Shown here piece after piece: positions 22,809-34,005 of a DNA stretch of 64,000 bases. Each line of letters opens with the position of its first letter. Position 1 is the first letter of the stretch. The stretch comes from Turritopsis dohrnii (Eukaryota > Cnidaria > Hydrozoa > Anthoathecata > Oceaniidae). Below the pieces are notes generated by a model, which saw only the letters and a list, made by a program, of their open reading frames with translations, did not search any database and was not told the DNA's origin. The stretch spans positions 124,001 through 188,000 of the forward strand of contig BQMF02000334.1 of assembly GCA_027922465.2 (NCBI GenBank), given 5' to 3'. The position numbers and the translations under genes were made by a program.

Positions 22809-25437
22809 CTAGTGAACATTTCCCTGCGGCGTGTATGGAGGCGGATCAGAAGAAATTAGTGCCGGGCTTGTGATTAAGCAAGTTTTGTCAGTTTCTTGCA
22901 TAGCATAAGCACAATCTCCAGGAAAAACCCCACCGTGTGGCTGTTGAAAATAATTTGCTGGTGCAGGATGGTAAACCATTGGCTGTTGCACACCAGCATT
23001 GATGCCACTTGCAACCATGACTTGATTTGGATTGAAACCTTGATTTGGGTACTGGTTTATAACAACACCTAAAGATATCATACAAACGAATGTAATAAAG
23101 AAATTGTAGTTGTTTTTGTAAATTATTTCAGAACTGTTCAGAATGTTCTTAAATGCTTTCTGATGAGACTGATGCCAGTTATGCACTAACATCTTTATAA
23201 ATCGCATCTGTTTCCACAGTTCTGATTCAAAAAGTGAACCTAATCTCTAGTGACGAAGGAATACAAAAAGCTATGTTATTTCCAGGAATCATTAAAGGAA
23301 ATTATAAACCATGACAGTTTCAACATTTCCGTATGTGTTTCCGCCTCATAAAAAAGCTAAAAAAGTTAAAATTTTCATGACGATCTGTACAAGAAACGTT
23401 TTCCTCAACTTTATTACCTGTTCATTTAATTAAAATTCCAGAACATTTCCTTTTTGATAAAGCGTTTAATGAATAGATCAATGACCATACGAGAAGGATT
23501 TCGTAAAAATCTTATGAAGATTGAGCTGATATATACCAGCAATAAATATGTATTAACCATTGGTTTCATTTTGCAATTACCTTGTGCCGCGGAGCCACAG
23601 CAACTACAGCAACAGTAGATGGATGTGATGAATGCCAGAAAGAATTCAATAACCATTACTGCCATCAACGTGCTATACAAAGCTGTTATACTGGAATCAG
23701 AATATTTGCAATTCTGTGATGATCCTCCCAAGTGGTAGTAGTAGTTGTAATAATAGTCAGAAGTGCATTTATTCACGTATCTATGGGATAGAAAATGACT
23801 AAATTGCAGATTTCACTAACAAAGAAACCTCTAACATTTTTACTGATTTTAAGTAAAAAATATATATAATGGAAGTCGATCTTCCATTAATATTCTGTAC
23901 ATCAGTTTAAAATTTGGTGCCTGACCTACCCTTTACACATTTTTATAATCTTAATGATTTTTGATGTTTTGTTTTTCATAAGTGACAAGAAATTCCTACT
24001 GAAACGATCTCTACTTTGTGAATTAAATATTCCCGAAACATACTATTTCGTTTTTAGAGCTCTATTCCATAACGTAAGGGTCGCAATTGCAAAGATATTT
24101 TGTTTTACAGTGTGTTTCATAATGTTGGAAATGAAAATTTTAAAGTTGTTTTTTAAAATAAATATACTGAATTTCAAAATAATTTTTACATCAAGGGAAA
24201 GCCATTTTCAAGCTCTTTCCGGCTAGTATATTTTGTGAAAAATGAAAAAGGGTTTTTGAAAAAATAACGAAAATGTCTTGGAAAAATGTAATTAAATTTT
24301 TAATGGTCGATTAAGATGTGAATCAAAAGAAAAGATTTTTTGATACAATGACAGCAATTTGGAAAACAATAAACAGATTTAAGCTGTGTGTTCACGAAAA
24401 ATGTTTAACTTTTATGTTTTTAAATATCAATTTGGGGGTCTCAGCTTAAAGATAAAATTAATAAAAAATTTGAATGGATTCAGTGCTTTGAAACAATAAG
24501 CACGATGTAACTAAACTACGTGTTAATCGACCATTAAAAAATTTAATTACATTTTTCCAAGACATTTTCGTTATTTTTTCAAAAACCCCTTTTTCCTTTT
24601 TCACAAAAATATACTATCCGAAAGAACTTGAAAATGGCTTTCCATCGATGTAAATATTATTTTGAAATTCGGTATATTCGTTTAAAATTTCCATTTCCAA
24701 CATTATGAAACACACTGTATTTCTCTTGAAAATTGAAATCCCTGTAAATCAAGTAGAATCCGAATCCTAACCTTTCGAAGCATCGATAACTCCCAGCAAT
24801 TGGAACTATTTAACTGATCCCTGTAAGGTAAGACACTGGGAAAACTCCCAAAAATTCAGTACATCGAAAGATTTTCAATTAAATGTGTTCTTGAAAATCA
24901 AAGCGAATACTGTTTTATCTTACATCAGTATAATTGACGATACAATTCCGTCAGCAACAGTCACCAGTATTGCAATGATATTAAATGCAAGGGTTGTACC
25001 AATGAGGCAACCACTATTGGGTGATTGAGCAGCAGCTATTCCTAATGCTCCAGTAACAAGAATCCAGAAACCACCAGCACCACCCACAATTCCACCAGTA
25101 ATCACTCCATACCAATGATTGTTGTAGATAATGACAGTAATCACTCCAATCAGCAAAGAGATTCCACCCAATATGGTCTGTGATATACCTGAAGATAACA
25201 AAAGTGAAATGAGCAGCAACTAAAACAAACAACTGAAGAGATATTGCAAAACAAATTGTGCATTGCTTTAATGACATTATTCATAGATTGTAATTTGCCA
25301 ATTTTCTACATTTACTTACTCAGGCCTTTCACTGCTGACACGTTCAGCCTGCTGTAGGATGGAGTCGCCGTTGCTATAGTTTCAGAAGTAAACATGGGTA
25401 CTCCTCCAGCATGAACAACATTTGAATTTTGTTGCAT
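22809..25437 (-). CDS. MS4A/CD20-like four-pass membrane protein, paralogue A
   Basis: Four minus-strand exons (25437-25320, 25188-24924, 23780-23581, 23068-22809) join in phase to 280 residues ending in TAG. Exon 1 is a soluble N-terminus starting MQQNSNVVHAGGVP. Exon 2 (about residues 40-127) holds three membrane segments: LGGISLLIGVITVIIYN, then a Gly-rich GGIVGGAGGFWILVTGALG followed by IAAAQSPNSGCL, then AFNIIAILVTVADGI. Exon 3 holds a Tyr-rich loop (DYYYNYYYH) and the fourth segment, closing on CCCSCCG. Exon 4 is a Pro/Gln-rich cytosolic tail with SSDPPPYTP, a PPxY motif of the type bound by WW domains such as those of Nedd4-family ligases. The order (short first loop, Gly-rich second helix, small loop, third helix) fits the MS4A/TMEM176 group. 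The specific member and any transported or sensed ligand are unknown. Intron 2 carries a 610-bp foldback element absent from paralogue B. Confidence 0.87.
24108..24717. mobile_element. 610-bp foldback MITE with TA duplication (mariner-like)
   Basis: CAGTGTGTTTCATAATG at 24108 is mirrored by CATTATGAAACACACTG ending at 24717. The arms are about 195-207 bp (24108-24314 and 24523-24717). TA flanks both ends. Paralogue B has no such sequence between AAGATATTTT and ATTTCTCTTGAA, which defines the insertion. No transposase. Confidence 0.9.
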
Positions 25438-25480
25438 ATTTTAAAGCTTCTTACCTAAAAATGAATTCGACTTTATAAAG

Positions 25481-25777
25481 TGCAGCGATGTGCAGCGATG
25501 GTGTAGTGGTTAGTACCTCTGAGTGCGACCACTGTAATCCGTGTTCGAGTCCAGTCATTTTGTATCTCAATACACCACTCCGATGCGCTTTAAAAGCAGC
25601 GTATCAGCCCATTAGGAGCCATCGACTGACTGCACACCGGCCTTCGGGCAAGTTAGAGCAATGCTATACGTATCTCTGGCGGTAAGTCAATTAATAGTTA
25701 CAAGTCGGCGGGCGGAAGAACCAACCATTACGGATGGATGCCCAAGGACTAAAAACTCCCGTTACTTACTTACTTAC
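25481..25777 (+). mobile_element. tRNA-derived SINE with (ACTT)n tail
   Basis: The head carries a Pol III A box (TGGTGTAGTGG, 25499-25509) and B box (GTTCGAGTCC, 25543-25552) at tRNA-like spacing. A non-tRNA body and a TTACTTACTTACTTAC tail follow. TAAAG flanks both sides (25476-25480, 25778-25782). The same point upstream of paralogue B is empty. A 10-bp TGCAGCGATG is doubled at the head. Confidence 0.85.
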
Positions 25778-26173
25778 TAAAGCCGATTTTCCAATAGACA
25801 GTGAGAAATGTTATGGCAGATTAATCGCAGATTGGTGGAGATCTCTGAGGTAGAAGTTGAACGAGATTCGGCATGAATAACTGCTTACAGATAAGTTTGT
25901 TTAAAGTCGTCAGATTCTGTACAAGAAGGGAAATTAAGAGAAAACATTATCCTAGAGAAGTTCAGCTTTCAGATAGGTCATCCATCTACTTTTTGCAATG
26001 ACAAATTGTGAATTTTGATTGAAAGATTTTTAGACTCCATAAAAAACTTGTCAACTTAAGAAGATCATAAGATTCTGAAACGTTTCTACCTTTGAAAATT
26101 TAACCTCAAGAAAACGTAATAGTTTTTTCATGCAAAGTTATGTTGGTTAAAATACAATATAATCAAAACAATA

Positions 26174-26406
26174 GACCTTTCCCGAATTTTCTTTTAAACA
26201 TCGTGTTATAGCCTAGCCACTAAGTTTCGCCTCTTTTTCAAACTCTTAATTACTTCTAATTATTCCACTGGGGAACTGAAAGAACGAGTAACTATTACTT
26301 ACTGAAAACATTATGCAATTAGAAAAACATTGAACAACATAGAAACGAGGCGAAACTTGATAACTAAGCATTATCTCGGCATTTAAACAGAAATTCGGGA
26401 AAGGTG
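26174..26406. mobile_element. 233-bp MITE, family 3
   Basis: GACCTTTCCCGAATTTTCTT at the left mirrors the right end (AGAAATTCGGGAAAGGTG). Inner pairing includes AAGTTTCGCCTC and GAGGCGAAACTT. TA flanks both sides. It is absent from the equivalent place in block B, where the flanks are nearly joined (AAACAATTTGAAATC). Confidence 0.82.
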
Positions 26407-26901
26407 TATTTGAAATCAAGGAAAAACCTTTCAATGTGAAGTCAATATTAGTGTTCTACTGAATGAACAGTATCAAAAAGATAGCAAAATGATTTTGGTC
26501 CTATCATGAATCATTAGTATAGGAGAGCTTCATAAGGGGTAAGCTTCAAATTAACCAACTATAGATTCCAGACACCCTTTCAACTGAGGATCATCGTTAC
26601 AGTCTCTCATCTTTTCCATAACATTATTTTGAAGCAGTTCATAGATGCCTACTTGGATCTGATCAAAATTTGTTTTTGAAGAAAATATGTAAGAGAAAAT
26701 TGAAAAGAGAACTAAACATTCACGTTTTATCTATTATAATATTAGCTTTGCGTAGAATCACGTTTAAATTTCGTCTTTAATCAATAGAGAATTAAAATGA
26801 GGAGAAGAAAAATGCATTTAAACAATTTATGTGTATCCAGAATCTCTTTTCCAATCCAATTGCTTTCATTTTAAACCATTCAAGCAACGTTGCAGGACTA
26901 T

Positions 26902-29900
26902 CTAGTGAACATTTCCCTGTGGTGTGTATGGAGGCGGATCAGAAGAAATTAATGCTGGGTTTGTGATTAAGCCAGATTTGTCAGTTTCTTGCATAGCATA
27001 AGCACTGGCTCCAGGAAGAACGCCACCGTGTGGCTGTTGAAAATAATTTGCCGGTGCAGGATGGTAAACCATTGGCTGTTGCACGCCAGCATTGACACCA
27101 CTAGTAACCATTACTTGATTTGGAATAAAACCTTGATTTGGGTACTGGTTTATGACAACACCTGAAAATCATCATACAAACGGATGTAAGAAAGATATTG
27201 TAATTGTTTTTGTAAATCGTTTTCAGAACTGTTCAGAATGTTCTTACTTTAAGGGCAGAAAGTTTCGCGGGCAGAAACTTTCGCGATTCTTGCCTTTTTT
27301 CGCGAAAGTTTCTGCCAGGTAAGAAAGTAAAATCGAAATTCGCAAAAGTTTTTTTCGCGAAAAGTCAAGTTTTTCTAAAAATCGCGAAAGTTTTTTCAAC
27401 AACAAAAAATTCTCAAATAACAAGGAATCCAAGAACGGAGTGGTTTTAGTTAATTTTTAGGGATGTCCTGAGATACAAACAGAGAGAGGGAGAGAGACAG
27501 AGAGAGAGAGAAGAATTTCATTTTTGTTTTTTATCTATTTGATTCTTTAACATTGAGTTACTCATCAATAATTACACAATTTTCTGATTGTGTCTTCTTA
27601 CTCTTCTTGCTACTACCCAAAAATATTTCACGAATATCTCTACTTCCACTTGAAGCTGGGTCAAAAGTAGTTATTTTCTTTCTTTTGTTTTTTTTCGTCG
27701 AAGTGAAAAGAAATGAAATGAAGAAATGAATGACTCGCTCTAAAATGAACTAAGACAATCTTTACTTTATTTCTATTTACATTTCGATAGTTTTTTTGCA
27801 AGAAAGTTAAGAATTCTTAAAATAATTCAAAAAAAAAATTCTTCATTCATTGTAATTCGCGAAAGTTTTTTCCGCCGAAAGTAAAGTTTTTGGAGGATTC
27901 GCGAAGTTTATCAGTAAAATGTATTCTAAAATTGTTATTCGCGAAAGTTAAATTCGCGAAATTTCGCGATTTTCCATCCTCGCGAAACTTTCTGCCCGCG
28001 AAACTTTCTGCCCTTAAAGTAAATGCTTCCTGATGAGCCTGCCGCAAGTTATAAACCAACATCTTTAAAAACTGCTTCCGTTGTCACAGTTCTGATTCAA
28101 AAAGCGAACCAAATCTGTAGTGACTAAGGAATACAAAAAGCTATGTTATTTACAGGAATCATTAAAGGAAATTATAAACCATGACATTTTGTTACATATC
28201 CGTATGTGTTTCCGCCTCATCAAAAAACTAAACAACTAAACTTTTCATGACGATCTGTAGAAGAAACATTTTCCTCAACCTCATTACCTGTTTATTTAAT
28301 TAAAATTCCAGAACATTTCCTTTTTGATAAAACGTTTTACCATACCTATGTAACACTTCATTTTAAGCAGGTAATACATCAATGACTATACCAAAAGGGT
28401 TTGGTGAAAGTCTTATAAAAATTGAACTGATATATATCAGCAAAGAATAATATTAACCTTTGGTTTTATTTTGCAATTACCTTGTGCCGCGGAGCCACAG
28501 CAACCACTGCAACAGTAGATGGATGTGATGATTGCCAGAAAGAATTCAACAACCATTATTGCCATCAACGTGCTATACAAAGCTGTTATACTGGAGCCAG
28601 AAGAATAGCATTTGTATGATGATTGTACCGTGTCGTAGTAGTAGTTGTAATAATACTTATAACTGCAATTATTCACATATCTATGAGATAAAAAATTGCA
28701 GATTTTACTAGCAAGAAACTTCTAACATTTTTACTGATTTTAAGTAAACAATATAATTGCCCCCGCAGCGAGCGTAAGCGAGCGAGGAGGCATAGTAGTT
28801 TCACGAGATAGGCGAATGTCAGTTTCCGATTTTGTTCATCATCCTCATCATCTTCATCCTCCAACTTTCGTGTTCACGTTACACGGTGGAATACAATTAT
28901 TAGCTGACTTTGCTTTTTTTCCGTTTCAAAGCATGGTACTGTAAGTGGGAGAGACAGAATGTTTTTTCGTATCTCTTTCCTAATTTATTATTGCATTATA
29001 CTATGTTATTTAGGAAGATCGTATGCTAAAATTGCTTGGACATTTTTCGTGTTACTTTTGTGTTGTTTTAGTGAAGTGAACGACAAGGATTTTGAAGCAC
29101 AGCTTGAAATCTGAAATTTATCATTATTTTTGTATATATATGTTTTAGCTCTAAATATTTAATGCAATAAACTTTGTTCAACGCACTAATTTTTGGCAAA
29201 GATTTCAATTGGATTTCCGTGTATGCAAGAAAGCTATATTACAAATTGTCTTTCTTCGTGTTTTTCTATTTTAACTGTCCTCCTCGCGCCAAACCTAATC
29301 ATACTAGTGTGTGATCATGGTCAGTAAAATCTTTTTACATTTTCTTGTTGCTTTTTTTATAAACATTGGCTACTTTTTGTTTTGAATCAAAGTTTAAAAC
29401 GCAGATTTCTAATGGATTTTTTGCTTTGATTTTTTTTTAAAAAAAGTTTGTTTTTTTTTCTTTTCGCTCTCACAGAATTTCTTTAACAAATCTTGTTTTG
29501 ATTATAAAATACGTATCCATGATTTCAGTTCACACATTTCTTTTGTTTGTAGCAAATACTTTCTGATATTATTTGTTAAGCCTTTATTACACTTTTTGAA
29601 AGGTATATTAGCATCAATAAAAAAAAAGTTATCCTAAAAGAAAGTTTAACTCAATTACAACGTAAGTGAAAAACCGTGAAGACCATCCGTCAAAGAGTTT
29701 TCAAATCTGATCTCCCATTTCGAAATGATCATGCTCACAATTCTTCTTGTTTTTATTGTGTTTAGTTTATACAATGTTAACAAAAGTTTAAATGTATATA
29801 TTTGTTTCTGTGTAAAGATTTGCAAAAACATTCATCTGAATTTTTTTGAGTTTTCGGACAAAAATTTGTTTTTGTTTCCGTTGTATAGCTTGCAATGTAT

Positions 29901-30974
29901 AGCTTGCTGTGTGTACACATTGTAATGCTTGAGCGCGGGGGCATTTTTTAGCTAAAGCTACATGCTAGTAATACATTATTATACAATATGGAAGTGGATC
30001 TTCCATTAATCTTCTGTACATCAGTTTAAAATTTGGTGACTGACCTACCCTTTACACATTTTCATAATCTTAATGATTTTTGATGTTTTGTTTTTCATAA
30101 GGGACAATAAATTCCTGCTGAAACGATCTCTACTTTGTGAATTAAATATTTCCGATACATACTACTTTTGTTTTTAGAGCTCTATTCCATTACATAAGGC
30201 TCGCAATTGCAAAGATATTTTATTAATGAAATATATTTCTCTTGAACATTGAAATCCCTGTAAATCAAGTAGAATCCTAACCTTTCAAAGCATCTATAGC
30301 TCAAACTCTCAGCAATTTGAACTATTTAACTGATTTCTCTAAGCTAAGGCTCTAGGAAGACTCCCCAAAATTCAGTACATCGAAAGATCTCGAGTTATCG
30401 AGAATGTAATGTGTACTTGAAAATTAAAAAAAAGCAAATAGTGTCTTTTATATCTTACATCAGTATAAGTAAAGATAAGATTCCGTCAGCAACAGTCACA
30501 AGTATTGCAATGATATTAAATCCAAGGGTAGTACCAACCAGGCAACCACTATTGGGTGATTGAGCAGCAGCTATTCCTAATACTCCAGTAACAAGAATCC
30601 AGAAACCACCAGCACCACCCACAATTCCAGCAGTAATCACTCCATTCCAATGATTGTTGAAGATAATGGCAGTAATAACTCCAATCATCAAAGAGATTCC
30701 ACCAAGAAAGGCTTGTGATATACCTAAAGATAACAAAAGTAAAACGAGGAGCAACTAAAACAAACAACTGAAGGAATATTGCAAAAAGAAATAATGTATT
30801 GTTTTTAGTAACGTTATTCAGAGATTGTAATTGGCGAATTTTCTACGTTTACTTACTCAGGCCTCTCACTGCTGACACGTTCAGCCTGCTGTAAGATGGA
30901 GTCACCGTTGCTACAGTTCCTGGAGTAAACATGGGTACTCCTCCAGCATGAACAACATTTGAATTTTGTTGCAT
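26902..30974 (-). CDS. MS4A/CD20-like four-pass membrane protein, paralogue B
   Basis: Exons 30974-30857, 30723-30459, 28680-28481 and 27161-26902 have exactly the lengths (118, 265, 200, 260 nt) and phases of paralogue A and give 280 residues. The proteins are very similar. Differences cluster in the first membrane segment (LMIGVITAIIFN), in the loop before the fourth (KYYYNYYYDTVQSSYKCYSS), and in the tail, where ASAYAMQETDKSGL replaces DCAYAMQETDKTCL. The PPPY tail motif and the Cys-rich end of the fourth helix (CCSGCCG) are kept. Both reading frames are intact, so both look functional. Two insertions enlarge its introns: a 773-bp element in intron 3 and about 1.2 kb in intron 2. Family placement and doubts are as for paralogue A. 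Confidence 0.87.
27247..28019. mobile_element. 773-bp TIR element with AAAGTTTCGCG repeats
   Basis: CTTTAAGGGCAGAAAGTTTC at the left mirrors GAAACTTTCTGCCCTTAAAG at the right. TA flanks both sides, and paralogue A reads GTTCTTAAATGC at the empty site. CGCGAAAGTTT variants recur many times in both orientations across the element. A (GA)n run lies near 27478-27512. No transposase frame. Confidence 0.88.
28755..29985. mobile_element. About 1.2-kb insertion, GCCCCCGC ends
   Basis: Present in intron 2 of paralogue B but absent from A. GCCCCCGC at 28759 pairs with GCGGGGGC at 29935-29942. A GC-rich left end (GCGAGCGTAAGCGAGCGAGG) contrasts with an AT-rich body. Exact borders are uncertain by 10-40 bp. 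No convincing ORF; class unknown. Confidence 0.7.
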
Positions 30975-31689
30975 ATTTTACAGCTTCTCACCTAAAAATG
31001 AATGTCAATTTATAAAGCCGATTTTCCAATAGACAGTGAAAAATGTTATGGCAGATTAATCGCAGATTGGTGGAGATCTCTGAGGTAGAAGCTGAACGTG
31101 ATTCGGCATGAATAGGTGCTTACAGATAAGTTTGTTTAAAGTCCACAGTTTCTGTGAAAACTTTATCCTAGAGAAGTTCAGTTTACAGATAGTTCATCCA
31201 TCTACTTTTTGCAATGACAAATTGTGAATTTTAGTTGAAAGATTTTTAGACTCCATAAAAAACTTGTCAACTTAAGAAGTTCATGAGATTCTGAAACGTT
31301 TCTACCTTTGAAAATTTAAGCTCAAGAAAACGTAATAGTTTTTCGCGCGAAGTTATGTTGGTTAAAATACAATGGAATCAAAACAATTTGAAATCAAGTA
31401 AAAACTTTTCAATGTGAAGTCAATATTAGTGCTCTACTGAATGAACAGTATCAAAAAGATAGCAAAATGATTTTGGTCCTATCATGAATCATTAGTATAG
31501 GAGAGCTTCACAAGGGGTAAGCTTCAAATTAACCAAACACGGGTTCCAGACACCTTTTCAACTGAAGATCATCCTTACAATCTTTCATCTTTTCCATGAA
31601 ATTAATTTGAAGCAGTTCATAGATGCGTACTTGGATCTGATCAAAATTTGTTTTTGAAGAAAATATGTAAGATCCAAAATAAATTCAAA

Positions 31690-33345
31690 CTTCTTCGAGA
31701 AAAGACAAGGTTTATGTCTAAAAACCGAAAGTCAAAATTCTCAATTTTTATCAACAGTGTGAAGATTTAAATTCTAGATTATGATCGATAAACAACGGAA
31801 TGAAAATAGTGAAGAAAGTTTTTGAAAAAAGATAATGAGAATAAAGTAAATTAAAACTTAATATAATCTACCGTGTGTTTGACGTTTTTTTCAAATCTTC
31901 GTTCGTCTTTCACAGAATTGAAACTGTTTGGAAGGCGACAAAATAACGCATTATTTACATAACTTAAATAAACAAATGTAAATTGATTCCTACCCTCCAT
32001 CCAGGATGTTTTGCTTATTACAAGTAGCAACGTTTTGCATTCGTTCTTTATAATGAACTCTCTGTTGGAACCAAATTGTGGGTTGGCTTAACCACTTCAT
32101 TGATATAAATATCCACTCGAATCGAAGTTCACGGTGCCGTTCTGCTTTCAGAAACCTTAAAGTGAGACTGTGATATTTCAACTAAGTAAATTTTACTTCT
32201 AACACTAAGTGGTTTTATTTAAATATACGTCATCTCATGTTATGAATCTGATAAACCGAATCGGAAAAAGACATTAAGTGTGATGTTAAAACGGTAAGCA
32301 AAATTGGATCAACAAAGTTTGTACGGTCGCTTAATGGTTAATGGCATCGAAAAATATGTTTATGTTTTTCGTTTCCAATAATGCAATTAGGTCCCACAAC
32401 ATGCCTCGAAAAGATTTGCACGTGCTTTTATAACATTACGTTATTCTGGCTTTCTCATATCAAATCTTTGTCAAAGTTTTCTTTTCAAAAATACATCGAA
32501 TGTGATGTTTCAGCACAACAAAAACTGCGCCAATATTTATACACTGACATTATGTATCTTTATATTTTAAATGTGTTTATACCAGTATCCCGCGTTTTCG
32601 GGTTTTAATTTTGGCAACCATGTGTGCAAATCCCGTGTCGAAATTCAGTGACGAAAAATTAAATCACGAAATTGCGAACCATGCTGTAGTGCTCGAAAAG
32701 CTGATCAAACAAACTGTGGGATCGGTTCTCTAAGACCAACCGCTGCAGAGACATCTTCGATCAAAGGTTTTGATGACGTCACAGCCGCATCACCCCAAAA
32801 AGTATCAGGCCCAAATTTTTCGTTTTTTAAGAAGGATCTCGGGAAGCAATAGGGAAATATTACGTTTTTTGGAGTTCACGATACTGGCGATGCCCGTACG
32901 AAGAACTTGACCGCAGAAGTTGTTTTATATTTCTAACTTTGAGGCATCAATTACCTCCCTAATATCACATGCAATTCCGTTCAAAGAATTTATGATTCCC
33001 GTCAATCAAATGTTCCACACCCACCATGGATGTTTAATCGGAAAATTTTCTGGAAATATTCCCTTAAAAAAAGAAAAATGTAACAGGAAAAAATATTTAT
33101 TTTGTTTAAGGCGCAGAGGAGTGTGGAGTAACAATATTCCTTTTCTACCTTAAGTGTACATTGGGCTGTTAGCACGTTTAACTTTACTATTCCAGATAGC
33201 TCAACTCACCTTCATAAATTTTGCCTACCCTCAAGATCCGTCTGTACTCCTCCACTCTGTTTTCAGAAGTAAGAGAAGTGAGAGACAGATTCAGAGGTAA
33301 TTAAAAAAATGCTATGAGTTCCAGTGCAATACAATTCTTAGGTCT
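31690..33345. other. Non-coding region upstream of paralogue B
   Basis: No multi-exon gene or clear repeat. A 38-codon ATG-to-TAA frame at 32620-32736 (MCANPVSKFSDEKLNHEI...) has codon-like composition but no partner exon or recognisable family, so it is not called as a gene. Confidence 0.4.
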
Positions 33346-33356
33346 TCAGCACAATA

Positions 33357-33521
33357 GATCTTTGCCGAATTTCTGTCTAAACACCGTGTTAATGCCTTGC
33401 TATCAAGTTTCGCCTCGTTTCTATGCATTCTATTGTTTCACTAACTGCATATCTTTTTACTTGGTGCGATTTACTTATTATTTTCATAACACGATGTTTA
33501 AATAGAAATTTGGGAAAGGTG
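33357..33521. mobile_element. 165-bp MITE, family 3
   Basis: GATCTTTGCCGAATTTCTGT at the left mirrors the right end, ending GAAATTTGGGAAAGGTG. TA on both sides. Same family as 26174-26406. Further partial ends occur near 44135-44180 and 63080-63105. Confidence 0.75.
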
Positions 33522-34005
33522 TATTTACTTTATATTCATAGCTCAACTCTCTTCCATAAATTTTGACTACCCTCTATATCCAATTCTGCAAACGGACCGT
33601 TATGACATAAATTCATTGAGATTTGGTAGAGCTATAGTGCTGCAGAACTTCCTGTTTGCCTTAACAAAATTCCATTCTCCATTCTTTCAAATATGGCTTA
33701 AGATCATCTCCTTATGTGCAAATAAATCCATCTTGTTTCACTATATGTTTTGCCTTTGAATCGTTATATATTTCCACACAGGGAATTTTCCTCCTTCTTC
33801 GGCTTCATTCACTTCTATAGCTGCAGGTTAGTATTAAACTTTGGCCTAGCCAAGATAGATAAGAATAGAGGCTAGTCTTCAGTGAAGTAGCTACGCCATT
33901 CTAGTCGGTCAGTTCAGCATTAAAGCAACGTTAGATTGCTTTTGTTTTCTACTAGCTGATTGAAGATGATTGAAGACGAAAAGTTCAATGGTGGAAATAA
34001 ATGTT

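Larger units (their letters stand above)
22611..31675. repeat. Tandem segmental duplication carrying two MS4A-like genes
   Basis: A block runs from AGAGAACTAAACATTCACG to GAAGAAAATATGTAAGA and occurs twice, head to tail: about 22611-26700 and 26704-31675. Exons, introns and flanks align throughout. After removing the insertions described separately (24108-24717, 25481-25777, 26174-26406 in the first; 27247-28019 and about 28755-29985 in the second), both blocks come to roughly 2.9-3.0 kb. Confidence 0.88.

Noticed and set aside
25491..25560. tRNA gene
   Set aside because: A and B boxes are present, but no acceptor stem closes around them. A SINE body, TTAC tail and target duplication follow, so it is a SINE head.
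32620..32736. 38-codon ORF MCANPVSKFSDEKLNHEI...
   Set aside because: Codon-like but isolated, with no supported splice site or homologue in view.
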